Below are positions 44,311 to 53,694 of a stretch of 64,000 nucleotides of DNA, one piece after another (the first letter of the stretch is position 1; every line of letters begins with the position of its first letter). The stretch is from Dinoroseobacter sp. Its GTDB lineage: Bacteria; Pseudomonadota; Alphaproteobacteria; Rhodobacterales; Rhodobacteraceae. The stretch spans positions 186,001 to 250,000 of the forward strand of contig JASJAW010000001.1 in NCBI GenBank assembly GCA_030066795.1. Reading direction: 5' to 3'. The position numbers and the translations under genes are program-made. The notes under the pieces were generated by a model that was not told the origin of the DNA, made no database searches, and was given only the letters and a program-made list of their open reading frames with translations.

Positions 44311-44768
44311 GACTGACCGCCGCTGCCTTGATGCTCATGGGGGCTGTCCTGGCCGGGTGTGCTGAAACAATCGCGCAAGGCACAGGAACGGTCGAGGCAA
44401 CGGCCTCGCCCGCGCTTCTGGTGCAGGTCAACGCCGCGCGCAGCGGCCGCAACCTGCCCGCTTTGCCGGAAGCCGCTGCCCTGACCGAAGCGGCGCGGGC
44501 ACATGCCGCGGACATGGCCGCCAAAGGGTACTTTGACCACAAGGCGCCGGACGGCTCCACACCGCTGCGCCGCATGCGTGCGGCAGGCTTTGATGCCTGT
44601 TACGCGGCCGAGACCATCGCCCGGGGCCAGCAAACAGAAGCGCAGGTTGTGACAAGCTGGACTAACTCGCCCGGGCACGCCGAGCTGATGTTCAGCCCCA
44701 ATCCGACTGCCGCCGGAACGGCCCGCGCAGGCGGTCTCTGGGTCATGACCCTTTCGCGGCCTTGCTGA
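44307..44768 (+). CDS. CAP-domain lipoprotein
   Basis: 153 aa. LMLMGAVLAGC is a lipoprotein signal (lipobox LAGC). The CAP/SCP fold is shown by LLVQVNAARSGRNLPALPEA, ARAHAADMAAKGYFDH and the C-terminal SWTNSPGHAELMFSPNPTAAG. Bacterial CAP proteins are extracytoplasmic with unknown activity. ATG overlaps the amidohydrolase stop as ATGA. Confidence 0.87.
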   Translation: MRLTAAALMLMGAVLAGCAETIAQGTGTVEATASPALLVQVNAARSGRNLPALPEAAALTEAARAHAADMAAKGYFDHKAPDGSTPLRRMRAAGFDACYAAETIARGQQTEAQVVTSWTNSPGHAELMFSPNPTAAGTARAGGLWVMTLSRPC

Positions 44769-44813
44769 TCCCTTCTTGGTAGTCACGTTCCCGGGGCGGT
44801 ATTTTCCGGACAG

Positions 44814-46100
44814 TCAGACCACCCGCGCTCCGGCAACCCAAACTCCCGCGATGGCGCGGTCGTCCCCCATCATGAGCGTGGGAAAGATCGCCTCCCAGAT
44901 ATCTTCGGCTCGCGCGGTGCGTTGCGCGATCGCAGGGGTCGAGGCCAGATCGAGCGCCACCAGATCGGCCTCCATCCCTATGGCCAATGTCCCGATCTGG
45001 TCGCCCAGATGCAGTGCCTCGGCCGACCCGCGCGTGGCCAGCCACAAAAGCTCAGAAGGATGCAGCGCCCGCCCGCCAAGCTGTGCCACCTCATAGGCCG
45101 CCGCCATCGTCCGCAGCATCGAAAAACTCGATCCGCCACCAGTGTCGGTGGCAAGCCCGATCCGATGCGTGCCGGCCAGTCCACCCATGTCGAACAGTCC
45201 TGACCCGATGAAGGTGTTTGATGTCGGGCAGTGCACCAGCGCTGCGCCGACTTCGGCCAGCCTGTCCCGTTCGCGGTCTGTAAGATAAATCGCATGACCG
45301 AACAGCCCTGTTGGTCCGAGGAGTCCGGCGCGCTCATAGGTGTCCAGATAATCCTGCGCCTCGGGGAACAACTCCGCCACCCAGGCCACCTCGTCGGTCT
45401 GTTCGCTCAGATGCGTCTGCATCAAACAGTCTGGAAAGGTCGTGTAGAGGGTCCCCAGCGCCTCGAGCTGCGCGCGCGTAGATGTGGGCGAAAACCTTGG
45501 TGTGATCACATAAGACAACCTATCCACACCGTGCCAGCGCGCCAGCAGGGCCGCGCTCTCATCAAAGGCGCGCTGCGCATCGTCCCTTAGTCCCTCCGGC
45601 GCATTGCGATCCATGCAGGTCTTTCCGCAAAGCGCCCGCAGCCCGCGCCGCTGCGCCTCGGTGAAATAGGCGTGCACACTTTCAGGGTGCACCGTGCCAT
45701 AGCTGCACACCGTGGTCGTGCCGTTGGACAGCGTCAGATCGAAGTATCTCGCGGCCACCTCTGCTGCGTATACCGGATCGCCAAACTTAAGCTCCTCGGG
45801 AAAGGTATATCCGTTCAGCCAGTCAATCAGCCGTTTGCCCCAACTTGCGATGATCCCAGTCTGGGCATAATGCGCGTGCGCATCGATAAATCCCGGCAAC
45901 AAGAGCGCCTCACCCAGATCGATGCGCTCTGCCTCCGGATGCTTGGCCACCAGCCCTTGTGCGTCCCCCAAGGCCGCAATCTTTCCGCCCTCCAGCAACA
46001 CCGCGCCCGCCGGATCGTGACGACAGGTGTCCTGCCAGCCCTCCCGCATCGGGTTCCCGGTAATTTCCAGCGTCTGCGCGCACAACAAAGTCTTTGCCAT
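44814..46100 (-). CDS. guaD: Guanine deaminase
   Basis: 428 aa. Converts guanine to xanthine. LPGFIDAHAHYAQTGIIASW has the HxH zinc ligands; MQTHLSEQTDEVAWVAELFP and FGHAIYLTDRERDRLAEVGA supply His; ALVHCPTSNTFIGSGLFD and LATDTGGGSSFSMLRTM complete the GuaD signature. Start MAKTLLCAQ at 46100; an upstream ATG at 46139 adds 13 atypical residues. Convergent with the CAP gene. Confidence 0.93.
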   Translation of the reverse strand: MAKTLLCAQTLEITGNPMREGWQDTCRHDPAGAVLLEGGKIAALGDAQGLVAKHPEAERIDLGEALLLPGFIDAHAHYAQTGIIASWGKRLIDWLNGYTFPEELKFGDPVYAAEVAARYFDLTLSNGTTTVCSYGTVHPESVHAYFTEAQRRGLRALCGKTCMDRNAPEGLRDDAQRAFDESAALLARWHGVDRLSYVITPRFSPTSTRAQLEALGTLYTTFPDCLMQTHLSEQTDEVAWVAELFPEAQDYLDTYERAGLLGPTGLFGHAIYLTDRERDRLAEVGAALVHCPTSNTFIGSGLFDMGGLAGTHRIGLATDTGGGSSFSMLRTMAAAYEVAQLGGRALHPSELLWLATRGSAEALHLGDQIGTLAIGMEADLVALDLASTPAIAQRTARAEDIWEAIFPTLMMGDDRAIAGVWVAGARVV

Positions 46101-46214
46101 GGGCTTACCCTGACGCTGCCCTGTAGAATTGTAAATCATGCGCCTCCCTTTCGGGTTGGCCCGTCGCGACCGCCCGCCTATGCTGCGCGCGACGCGCAGG
46201 CAATGAGGCAGTTC

Positions 46215-47597
46215 ATGTCGGAACCCGAGCTCCTTCCGGAGGCAGAGACGGAGGTAGAATACGCGCTCGACCGCGATCTTGTCTCAAGCCTCTACGATGC
46301 GCTGGCAGCCCAGGACGCCCCCCGGGTTGCCGAGCTGCTGGAGCCGCTCCACCCCGCCGACATCGCCGACCTTTTTGAACAGATCGGCCCGGCTAAACGA
46401 CAGGATGTGCTGGCGCTCTGGCAGTCAGAGGACTTGGGTGAGGTCCTGTCGGAACTCGATGAAGGGCTGCGCGAGGATGTGATCGCCGCGCTGGAGCCCG
46501 AGGTTCTGGCCGAGGCTGTGCGCGATCTGGAAAGCGACGATGTCGTTGACCTTGTTGAAGACCTCGATGCCGAGCAGCAGGATGCCATTCTCGACGCGCT
46601 CGAGGCCCCGGACCGTGTCGCGGTTGAGCAATCGCTGCAATACCCCGAAACCTCGGCTGGTCGCCTCATGCAGCGCGAGCTGGTCATGGCGCCCGAGCAT
46701 TGGACCGTGGGCCAGACCATCGACCATATCCGCGCTGATGACGACCTTCCTGACCAGTTTTATCACGTCATCCTTGTCGACCCGCGGCTGCGGCCGACGG
46801 GCTATGTGACACTCGGTCGTCTGCTAGGGTCACCCCGACAGACTGCGCTGGCCGATATCACCGAAGACAGTTTCCGCACGATCCCCGTAATGCAGGACGA
46901 GGCCGAAGTTGCTTATGCATTCAACCAGTATCACCTCATCTCCGCACCTGTTGTGGACGAAGAAGACCGGCTTGTCGGGGTGATTACGATTGACGATGCC
47001 ATGGTCGTGCTCGACGAGGAATACAACGAAGACATCCTGCGTCTGGCCGGTGTGGGCGACGAAAGCGTCTCCGACACCACCTGGGAAATCACCAAACAGC
47101 GTTTTCCATGGCTCGGAGTAAACCTCCTGACCGCCATTCTAGCGTCGCTTGTGATCTCGCTTTTTGACGATGTGATCGCTCAGGTTGTGGCCTTGGCCAT
47201 TCTGATGCCGATTGTAGCCTCGATGGGAGGCAATGCCGGCACCCAATCCCTCACGGTCGCCGTGCGCGCAATCGCCACAAAGGACCTTACTGGCTCGAAC
47301 GCCTGGCGAATCCTGCGGAGAGAAGTGCTGGCCAGCCTGCTCAACGGGTTCGTTTTTGCGATTATCATGGGGGCAATCAGCTTCTTATGGTTTGATACGC
47401 CCGTTCTCGCTCTTATCATTGCCGCGGCCATGGTCATCAACCTCGCCGTCGCGGGGCTGGCGGGGCTACTGGTGCCATTGGGTCTTGAGAAACTCGGCAT
47501 CGACCCCGCGCTGGCCTCCGGCACTTTCGTGACAACAGTAACCGACGTGGTGGGCTTTTTCGCCTTTCTGGGTTTGGCCGCTTGGATATTGTTGTGA
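46215..47597 (+). CDS. mgtE: Magnesium transporter MgtE
   Basis: 460 aa. N-terminal acidic superhelical domain (EPLHPADIADLFEQIGPAKR), two CBS domains (about residues 150-275; with LISAPVVDEEDRLVGVITID), then five transmembrane helices including GGNAGTQSLTVAVRAIATKD, the MgtE pore signature. The cytosolic part gates the Mg channel by sensing Mg. GAGGC lies 5 bp before the ATG at 46215; an ATG at 46203 is in frame too. Confidence 0.94.
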   Translation: MSEPELLPEAETEVEYALDRDLVSSLYDALAAQDAPRVAELLEPLHPADIADLFEQIGPAKRQDVLALWQSEDLGEVLSELDEGLREDVIAALEPEVLAEAVRDLESDDVVDLVEDLDAEQQDAILDALEAPDRVAVEQSLQYPETSAGRLMQRELVMAPEHWTVGQTIDHIRADDDLPDQFYHVILVDPRLRPTGYVTLGRLLGSPRQTALADITEDSFRTIPVMQDEAEVAYAFNQYHLISAPVVDEEDRLVGVITIDDAMVVLDEEYNEDILRLAGVGDESVSDTTWEITKQRFPWLGVNLLTAILASLVISLFDDVIAQVVALAILMPIVASMGGNAGTQSLTVAVRAIATKDLTGSNAWRILRREVLASLLNGFVFAIIMGAISFLWFDTPVLALIIAAAMVINLAVAGLAGLLVPLGLEKLGIDPALASGTFVTTVTDVVGFFAFLGLAAWILL

Positions 47598-48178
47598 GCA
47601 AGGCCGAAGCCCGCGCCCGTGCCAAAGAACGCCGCAAACTGGCCTTTGAGAGCGATCGCCGTTTGGGGGGACCAGCGCTGGAAGCCGCAACCGATCGGCT
47701 ATTGGCGTTGATCGACACGATGCCGGACGGCGCTGTGTCAGGATACATGCCCATCCATTCCGAGATCGACCCGCGCCCGGCTATGACCGCGCTCCACTGG
47801 GCGGGCCGCCCGGTTTGCGTGCCGGTGGTCGAGGGTAAGGGAAAACCGCTGCACTTTCACCGCTGGACGCCCGAGGCGGAGACGATCAAAGGCCCCTTTG
47901 GCGCTCAGGTCCCGGCCGATCCCGATCCGGTCACGCCGCGCATCCTTGTCGCGCCGATGCTGGCCTTCGATGCGCGCGGCACCCGCCTGGGATATGGCGG
48001 GGGGTTTTACGACAGGACGCTGTCGCGCCTGCGCGCGGCCGATCCCGCCACGAGGGCGGTGGGCTTTGCCTTCGCCGCGCAGGAGGCCAAGTCACTTCCG
48101 GCTGAGCAGACGGATGCCCGCCTCGACGCATTGGTCACCGAGGCCGAAACTCTGCTCTGGCCGTCTACTTCGATGTAG
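47594..48178 (+). CDS. 5-formyltetrahydrofolate cyclo-ligase
   Basis: 194 aa. ATP-dependent conversion of 5-formyl-THF to methenyl-THF. SKAEARARAKERRKLAFESD at the start, YMPIHSEIDPRPAMTAL, and the signature LGYGGGFYDRTLSRL near the C-terminus. The GTG at 47594 overlaps the mgtE stop as GTGA. In Rhodobacter a 6S RNA gene precedes this enzyme; here the overlap with mgtE leaves no room for one. Confidence 0.92.
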   Translation: MSKAEARARAKERRKLAFESDRRLGGPALEAATDRLLALIDTMPDGAVSGYMPIHSEIDPRPAMTALHWAGRPVCVPVVEGKGKPLHFHRWTPEAETIKGPFGAQVPADPDPVTPRILVAPMLAFDARGTRLGYGGGFYDRTLSRLRAADPATRAVGFAFAAQEAKSLPAEQTDARLDALVTEAETLLWPSTSM

Positions 48179-48234
48179 AATTCTCCCGGGGGCGGCTACT
48201 GGCCGCGGGGGCACCGTCCCAGAAGACGGCCGAT

Positions 48235-48260
48235 GCGCTTGCACCCTTCCTTGCAAGCGC
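48235..48260. repeat. Hairpin before the YmdB-type gene
   Basis: GCGCTTGCA and TGCAAGCGC form a perfect 9-bp stem with an 8-base loop, 13 bp before the next ATG. No T-run follows, so a terminator is doubtful. Confidence 0.5.
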
Positions 48261-48273
48261 CTAGGGCTGAAGT

Positions 48274-49089
48274 ATGAAACTGCTTTTTCTGGGCGATGTC
48301 ATGGGCCGCGCGGGCCGGGCCGCTGTCACCGAACACCTGCCGCGCCTGCGCCGCGACTGGCGGCTCGACTTCGTCGTGGTCAACGGTGAAAACGCGTCGA
48401 ACGGGGCCGGGCTTACGCCCGATCACGCCAAGGCGCTTCTGGCCGCCGGAGCGGATGTCATCACACTGGGGGATCATGCATTCGATCAACGCGATATGCT
48501 GCAGTTCATCGAAACCGAGCCACGCATTCTGCGACCGATAAATTACGCGAAGGAGGCGCCGGGCAAAGGTGCGCGCATCTACGACGCGCCGGGCGGACGG
48601 AAAATTCTCGTGGGCCAGATACTTGGGCAGGTCTTCATGAAACGTCCGTTTTCGGATCCGTTTTCTGCCCTTGACGCTTTGCTACGGACGCATCCGCGTG
48701 GCGGGCTTGTGAATGCCAGCCTGATCGACATTCATTGCGAGGCGACCTCCGAGAAGATGGCTGTGGGGCATTTCTGTGCCGGCAAAGCCAGTGTCGTTGT
48801 TGGAACCCACACCCATGTTCCCACGGGCGATGTGCAAATCCTGCCCGGAGAGACCGCTTACCAGACCGATGCTGGCATGTGCGGGGATTACAACTCGGTC
48901 ATCGGTATGGATACGGCAGAGCCACTGCGCCGTTTTGTGACCGGAATGTCCAAGGGGCGTTTCCAACCTGCGCTCGGAGAGGCGACGTTGGCCGGCCTCT
49001 ACGTTGAGACGGACGACCGCTCGGGGGCGGCCACGCGGGTGGAAATGGTGCGTCAGGGCGGGCGGTTAACACCCGCCGGACCCGCCTGA
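48274..49089 (+). CDS. YmdB-family metallophosphoesterase
   Basis: 271 aa, TIGR00282 family. KLLFLGDVMGRAGRAAVTEH, VVNGENASNGAGLTPDHAKA, LGDHAFDQRDM and VVGTHTHVPTGDVQ provide the dimetal site residues. YmdB of Bacillus is a 2',3'-cAMP phosphodiesterase affecting motility and biofilm; the alphaproteobacterial member likely has a related phosphodiesterase activity. Cytosolic. Confidence 0.92.
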   Translation: MKLLFLGDVMGRAGRAAVTEHLPRLRRDWRLDFVVVNGENASNGAGLTPDHAKALLAAGADVITLGDHAFDQRDMLQFIETEPRILRPINYAKEAPGKGARIYDAPGGRKILVGQILGQVFMKRPFSDPFSALDALLRTHPRGGLVNASLIDIHCEATSEKMAVGHFCAGKASVVVGTHTHVPTGDVQILPGETAYQTDAGMCGDYNSVIGMDTAEPLRRFVTGMSKGRFQPALGEATLAGLYVETDDRSGAATRVEMVRQGGRLTPAGPA

Positions 49090-49175
49090 TCAATGTTTTG
49101 CCGCGCTTGCAAAGCCGCGCGGACCAAATCAGACTGCGACCCTGGAACACCAATGGACCGGACGCCTGAGCCCCG

Positions 49176-50999
49176 ATGCTTGATCTTGGCCTGACCCCGA
49201 CACAGGAGGCACTAACCGCGCTTGCCGTGGTGCTGGGCATGTTCGTGCTTTTCATCCGCGAGGTTTATCCCGCTGAGGTGACTGCCCTCGCTGGAGCAGC
49301 GCTGCTGCTTGTTCTGGGGCTGCTGCCCTATGATGCGGCGCTCGACGTGTTCTCCAACCCCGCGCCCTGGACAATTGCAGCCATGTTCATCGTCATGGGG
49401 GCGCTGGTACGCACCGGCGCGCTGGACTGGTTCACATCCTTCGCGCAGGACCGCGCGGCTGGCCGGCCCAAAGTGGCGCTTGGTGTGCTCCTCAGCTTCG
49501 TCGCGCTGGCTTCGGCCTTCGTATCGAATACGCCGGTGGTCGTGGTGATGATCCCGGTCTTTGTTCAATTGGCGAAGTCGCTTGGCATCCGTGCTTCGAA
49601 AATCCTGATTCCGCTCAGCTATGCAGCGATCATGGGGGGGACGCTCACGCTGATCGGCACCTCCACCAACCTGCTGGTGGACGGCGTCGCCCGCGCCAAT
49701 GGCCAAGAGGCGTTCTCGCTCTTTGAAATTACGCCGGTCGGCCTCGCTGTGGTGGCGTGGGGCATGTTCTATATCGCGGTCTTTGCCAGACACCTGCTGC
49801 CCGCGCGAGACAGCATGGCGGAGCTTCTGACCAACAAGTCCCGTATGAAATTCTTCACCGAGGTTGCGATCCCGGAGGGCAGTGCCTTGATCGACCGACC
49901 AGTGCAGGAGATCGAGCTTTTCCGCCGCGACGGAGTCCGGCTCATCGACGTGCTGCGCGGGGACCTGTCGCTGCGCCGGAACATGGCCGACGTTGCACTG
50001 GAGGCGGGCGATCGTGTCGTGCTGCGCACAGAGATGGCAGAACTGCTCAGTCTGCAGTCGAACAAAGCGGTAGAAACTGGCGCAGCGGGCCAGACAGACG
50101 ACGTCGATGATACCGAACCGGGTGTCGACAAGCTGAGCTCCGTGCGCACCGCGACCGTGGAGGTTCTGATCACACCGGGCTGTGGACTCGTGGGGCGCTC
50201 GCTCGGGCAATTGCGCCTGCGCCGCCGATACGGCGTCTATCCTATCGCCGCACATCGGCGGAATCAGAATATCGGGCGTCAGCTGGATGATCTGGTGGTT
50301 CGTGTGGGCGATACGCTGCTGCTCGAAGGCAACCCCGAGGATATTCAACGCCTCGCTGCCGATCAGGGCCTCGTCGATATCTCGCAGCCCTCGGAGCGCG
50401 CCTACCGTCGCAGCCACGCACCCATTGCGTTGGCGGCTATGGCGGGGATCGTGGTGCTGGCCGCGACCGGCGCGGCCCCGATCCTGCTCTGTGCAATCCT
50501 CGCCGTGGCGGTGGTGCTGCTGACCCGCTGTATCGACGCGGAAGAGGCGTTTTCCTTCATTGAAGGCCGTCTTCTGGCGCTGATCTTCGCCATGCTTGCC
50601 GTCGGAGCGGCGCTGGAGGCCTCCGGCGCCGTCGCTCTGATTGTTGACTGGATCGCTCCGGCCCTTGGCGGGCTGCCCCCGTTTCTGATCGTCTGGGCGA
50701 TCTACCTGCTGACCTCTGTTCTGACCGAGCTTGTGTCCAACAATGCCGTCGCGGTCGTGGTCACCCCCATCGCCATCGGCCTCGCGACCGCGCTGGGCGT
50801 CGATCCGCGCCCGCTGGTCGTGGCGGTCATGATCGCGGCCTCGGCCAGCTTTGCGACGCCCATCGGCTACCAGACGAACATGCTCGTCTACGGCCCCGGC
50901 GGCTACCGCTTCACCGATTTTATGAAGGTCGGCATCCCGCTGAACCTCAGCACCGGGATCGTCGCGAGTTTGGTTATCCCACTGGTGTTTCCGATGTAA
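49176..50999 (+). CDS. SLC13-family permease with two RCK_C domains
   Basis: 607 aa. Two halves of about five to six transmembrane helices flank a soluble insert (about residues 215-410). The first half has SNTPVVVVMIPVFVQLAKSL and GGTLTLIGTSTNLLVDG, the second has LTELVSNNAVAVVVTPIAIG and TPIGYQTNMLVYGPGG: duplicated SNT-type ion sites of the DASS/SLC13 group. The insert holds two RCK_C (TrkA-C) domains. Sulfate or dicarboxylate is the likely cargo. A second gene of this layout lies at 56870. Confidence 0.9.
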   Translation: MLDLGLTPTQEALTALAVVLGMFVLFIREVYPAEVTALAGAALLLVLGLLPYDAALDVFSNPAPWTIAAMFIVMGALVRTGALDWFTSFAQDRAAGRPKVALGVLLSFVALASAFVSNTPVVVVMIPVFVQLAKSLGIRASKILIPLSYAAIMGGTLTLIGTSTNLLVDGVARANGQEAFSLFEITPVGLAVVAWGMFYIAVFARHLLPARDSMAELLTNKSRMKFFTEVAIPEGSALIDRPVQEIELFRRDGVRLIDVLRGDLSLRRNMADVALEAGDRVVLRTEMAELLSLQSNKAVETGAAGQTDDVDDTEPGVDKLSSVRTATVEVLITPGCGLVGRSLGQLRLRRRYGVYPIAAHRRNQNIGRQLDDLVVRVGDTLLLEGNPEDIQRLAADQGLVDISQPSERAYRRSHAPIALAAMAGIVVLAATGAAPILLCAILAVAVVLLTRCIDAEEAFSFIEGRLLALIFAMLAVGAALEASGAVALIVDWIAPALGGLPPFLIVWAIYLLTSVLTELVSNNAVAVVVTPIAIGLATALGVDPRPLVVAVMIAASASFATPIGYQTNMLVYGPGGYRFTDFMKVGIPLNLSTGIVASLVIPLVFPM

Positions 51000-51392
51000 A
51001 TGGACGCCTGTTTTATCGCCGAAGACCAACCGCGGAAACTAAGTGCCGGCGTGACCGAGAGGTCGGCGATGCGGACAAAGCGGGCGTTGGGCATTTCCTG
51101 ATGGTAGCAGCTTCTTAGGCTGTTCTCAGCCCGATGTGCCCGAGTGCTCGTTTTGCGATCAGAAGGCTGGACACTTCCTGTACGAGTTGCCCCCTTCGGC
51201 AACTTCTGGAGGATCTGCGCGGTCGCCGATGAGGGTATGCAAAAAGTTCATCACTTTCGGGCCGAGCATTTGGTCTTACATCCCAATCGCCGTATAGCCT
51301 CCCCCCGGTCATTGAACCTGAAACAGGCTGCGCGCTGTTGGGTTTCGACGCCAAAGCTTTCGCTCATCACAGTGGTGTTTCTAGTCAGGCAG
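51000..51392. other. Intergenic region, no gene recognised
   Basis: About 390 bp between convergent genes. Short frames on both strands have no recognisable domain and no good start context. This marks the left edge of the disordered 51-55 kb stretch. Confidence 0.5.
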
Positions 51393-53048
51393 TCATCGAT
51401 CCAATAGCGCGTCTACAAGCTCAGTTTGCAGGCGTTGACCAGTATTCTGGACCTTGCGTAGTGGTTCCTCAAAGGCGCTGAACTCCTGAATCCCGCTACG
51501 CAACTTGAAAAAAGCGCTTTCGAGCATGGCAACCGGATTGTTCGGCGACCGTGCGCGCCCCCCAATCGGTTTTCCGGCGAGATAGATTTCCAGCGTCCCT
51601 TCAGCAGGATCAATCCCTGACGACGTAAAGTCCCGAGCCCTTGCTCCGATTTCAGCGGCCAAATGCTTGGCTGCGATAGCGGTCGATGCGTCGTAGTACC
51701 GAACCTGGCTTTCCGAGATCCTGTAATTCACGCGGTTCACGGCCCGGACCGGCATGTTATACTTTTTCACAGCCCCTTGAGCAGAGGCGATTGCATCCGC
51801 CCGGGCTGTGCCCGCTACAAAAATCCACGTGGCCATATTTTCCGCCCCATCAATAACGGCAGCCGGCACGCCCGGACGCGCCCTTGGGGGAGCGGAAGCC
51901 GTCGGTGTAACGCCCTGCTCGTATTGCGGCTGCTTGCCACTCAAAAACTCCCCTCCGCCGAGAGCATCTGTGGCAGTGCCGTCGGGTCTAACCTGTTCGT
52001 GCGGATCAGGCCCATCTTCGACGTGGGCTGGGTGCGGAAACGGCAGCGATTGTGCGACCGCCTGTAGGGTTTGAACATCATTGTCTAGCGGGTACCGAGA
52101 CAAGCGCAGGACCGCTTGAGGCGGCTCGCCTGCGTCAGGGGCGCCGAGCAACACAGGTGTGCCAAGAGCCGCCAGTGGAAACAAATCCGCAGATCGCTCA
52201 CTGGAAGGCTCAGGCGCGATCTTCGCAATCGGCAATCCGCGAAAAAACGCTTCCACATCCAATTCGCTTATTACAAGTGGCTCTTCGGCAGATAACTCTA
52301 CATGCGTGCCCGCGCCTTTCTCAGACGTAAGCGTTTCAGCGAGTGAGCCACGCTGTACCCGGGCCTCGGCGACCGCAGGGGCAAGATTAAGCGTCGGGGG
52401 CACTATCATGTCAGATGCCGTCGCGGGGGTGGCCGTCTCGGACGGTGCGTTGTCCGCAACCCGCGGAAGACCCGCGGTGAAACCGGTCTGATACGCCATG
52501 AGTCCAAGACCCACACCAATCCCGGCACAAAAGCTCAGACCGATATAGACACCACGTTTCCAGACCCTGCGTGGCGTAACCGCGTGTTGACGAGGCTGCA
52601 GATTCAATTCGGTATCGCACCCTGTTTTTCCTTGCGCTAGCAGAGGCGCGGAGAGGTCTTCAGGCGCTCCAATACGGTGTTTTGCATCGACCGGCGAAAC
52701 CGGATCGGAGGGGGTGTTGAACGGCTTGCGCGCCGCTTCGGGCGCAGCGGACGAGAATGGATTGCCAGGTGCTTCGGCGGCGTGTTTCGCGTCAGTCGGA
52801 GCCGCAGGGTCGTGTTTCGATGGCAGAGATTGTTTGTTCGCTCTTGGCGGGATCGTATTGGTATTCGACCCGGGTCGTAATTTCTCAGCCAATTCGAAGA
52901 TACTTACTGGTCGTAGCCCGTTGGAGACGGGTGCTTCGGTCGCGCGTTCGCGCAAAACAGCTTCTCTCTGGGCTCTCGCCTTTTTCAGGCGCTTCTCCCA
53001 GTTCATCGCAGCGAGCGCTTCTTGCTTTTCGAACGAGTTGCTTTCCAC
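51393..53048 (-). CDS. Hypothetical protein with one membrane helix and a LytR_C-like C-terminus
   Basis: 551 aa, not recognised as a whole. N-terminal 160 residues are charged, Pro/Ala-rich and probably disordered. One transmembrane helix follows (GVYIGLSFCAGIGVGLGLMA, about 171-190). About 200 residues of extracytoplasmic, low-complexity sequence come next. The last 150 residues look folded: WIFVAGTARADAIASAQGAV, VRAVNRVNYRISESQVRYYD and AAKHLAAEIGARARDFTSSG. This resembles the LytR_C/SPOR-like fold that captures cell-wall or peptide ligands, but the resemblance is weak. Topology suggests a cytosolic tail and a periplasmic sensor end. Confidence 0.6.
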   Translation of the reverse strand: MESNSFEKQEALAAMNWEKRLKKARAQREAVLRERATEAPVSNGLRPVSIFELAEKLRPGSNTNTIPPRANKQSLPSKHDPAAPTDAKHAAEAPGNPFSSAAPEAARKPFNTPSDPVSPVDAKHRIGAPEDLSAPLLAQGKTGCDTELNLQPRQHAVTPRRVWKRGVYIGLSFCAGIGVGLGLMAYQTGFTAGLPRVADNAPSETATPATASDMIVPPTLNLAPAVAEARVQRGSLAETLTSEKGAGTHVELSAEEPLVISELDVEAFFRGLPIAKIAPEPSSERSADLFPLAALGTPVLLGAPDAGEPPQAVLRLSRYPLDNDVQTLQAVAQSLPFPHPAHVEDGPDPHEQVRPDGTATDALGGGEFLSGKQPQYEQGVTPTASAPPRARPGVPAAVIDGAENMATWIFVAGTARADAIASAQGAVKKYNMPVRAVNRVNYRISESQVRYYDASTAIAAKHLAAEIGARARDFTSSGIDPAEGTLEIYLAGKPIGGRARSPNNPVAMLESAFFKLRSGIQEFSAFEEPLRKVQNTGQRLQTELVDALLDR

Positions 53049-53201
53049 TCAACAAACCCCAGAACCAACTACACACGGCGATAGACGGGCATTCGACCCA
53101 AGAGCCACCTATCTACCCTATTTCTTCGCACGTCCCCTCCCGGAAAAGCAAATACGCTCCGGCTAAATCCTCTTGGGGCCACCGATTTAGCGGGAAATCG
53201 C

Positions 53202-53660
53202 TCAAAAAACCTGTTGCTGACCGCCCGGTTTGCAGTTTTTGGCAGCCCGAAGCGAACTCAAGGTTGGCATACTGATAAGCTTCACAGGCCCAATTGAGTC
53301 CGCATCTGACGACCTGGCAGCAGGTGCAAACCTCGCATTTGAAGAAGCAACCGAGAGTGGGGCTTTTTTAGATGGGACTTCTTTGACGCCCGTGCGGGCG
53401 GATACTGGGTGTATAGATCGTGCTCTCGCCATTGTGCGGACTGCCCTCGATCTCGGCGCGTTTGATAGGTTTGGCCTTCCCAGTGGAATGGTCGGAGAAT
53501 CCTTGCCAGAAAACGTTGGCATCGGTCTGGACGGGTCCTTCGGACAAACCATTGGTTCTCGGTCTGTTGGACTGCAGATGCTGGACGAGATCGCTGGTAC
53601 CGACCTCGACGGCACGCGTACGTTGGTCGCCGAAAATTACGAGCCATCATTTGCGCTTAA
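53202..53660 (+). pseudogene. Collapsed branched-chain-amino-acid-type ABC substrate-binding protein
   Basis: Three pieces of one family are visible. A signal-peptide-like SKNLLLTARFAVFG at 53202 lies in a different frame and lacks a start codon. From 53248 the mature N-terminus LKVGILISFTGPIESASDDL, then AAGANLAFEEATESGAFLDG and VRADTGCIDRALAI, reads like the Peripla_BP_6 family. Immediately after comes a C-terminal piece, ALDLGAFDRFGLPSGMVGES and GTRTLVAENYEPSFAL. About 200 central residues are missing at the CIDRALAI junction, and the end is cut near 53660. So it has a frameshift, an internal deletion and a truncation. Confidence 0.78.
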
Positions 53661-53694
53661 GCGCCGAGCAATTTGCAACTCTTGCACGCGGACT

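Noticed and set aside
47594-48274. 6S RNA gene beside 5-formyl-THF cyclo-ligase
   Set aside because: In Rhodobacter the 6S RNA gene precedes this enzyme, but here its start overlaps mgtE and the downstream gap is only 95 bp. No 6S-like closed stem with a large central bubble was found.
49212-51029. 605-codon minus-strand frame opposite the SLC13 gene
   Set aside because: Rich in His, Asp and Gln, the usual look of antisense of membrane-protein codons in GC-rich DNA. The plus strand has clear SLC13 motifs.
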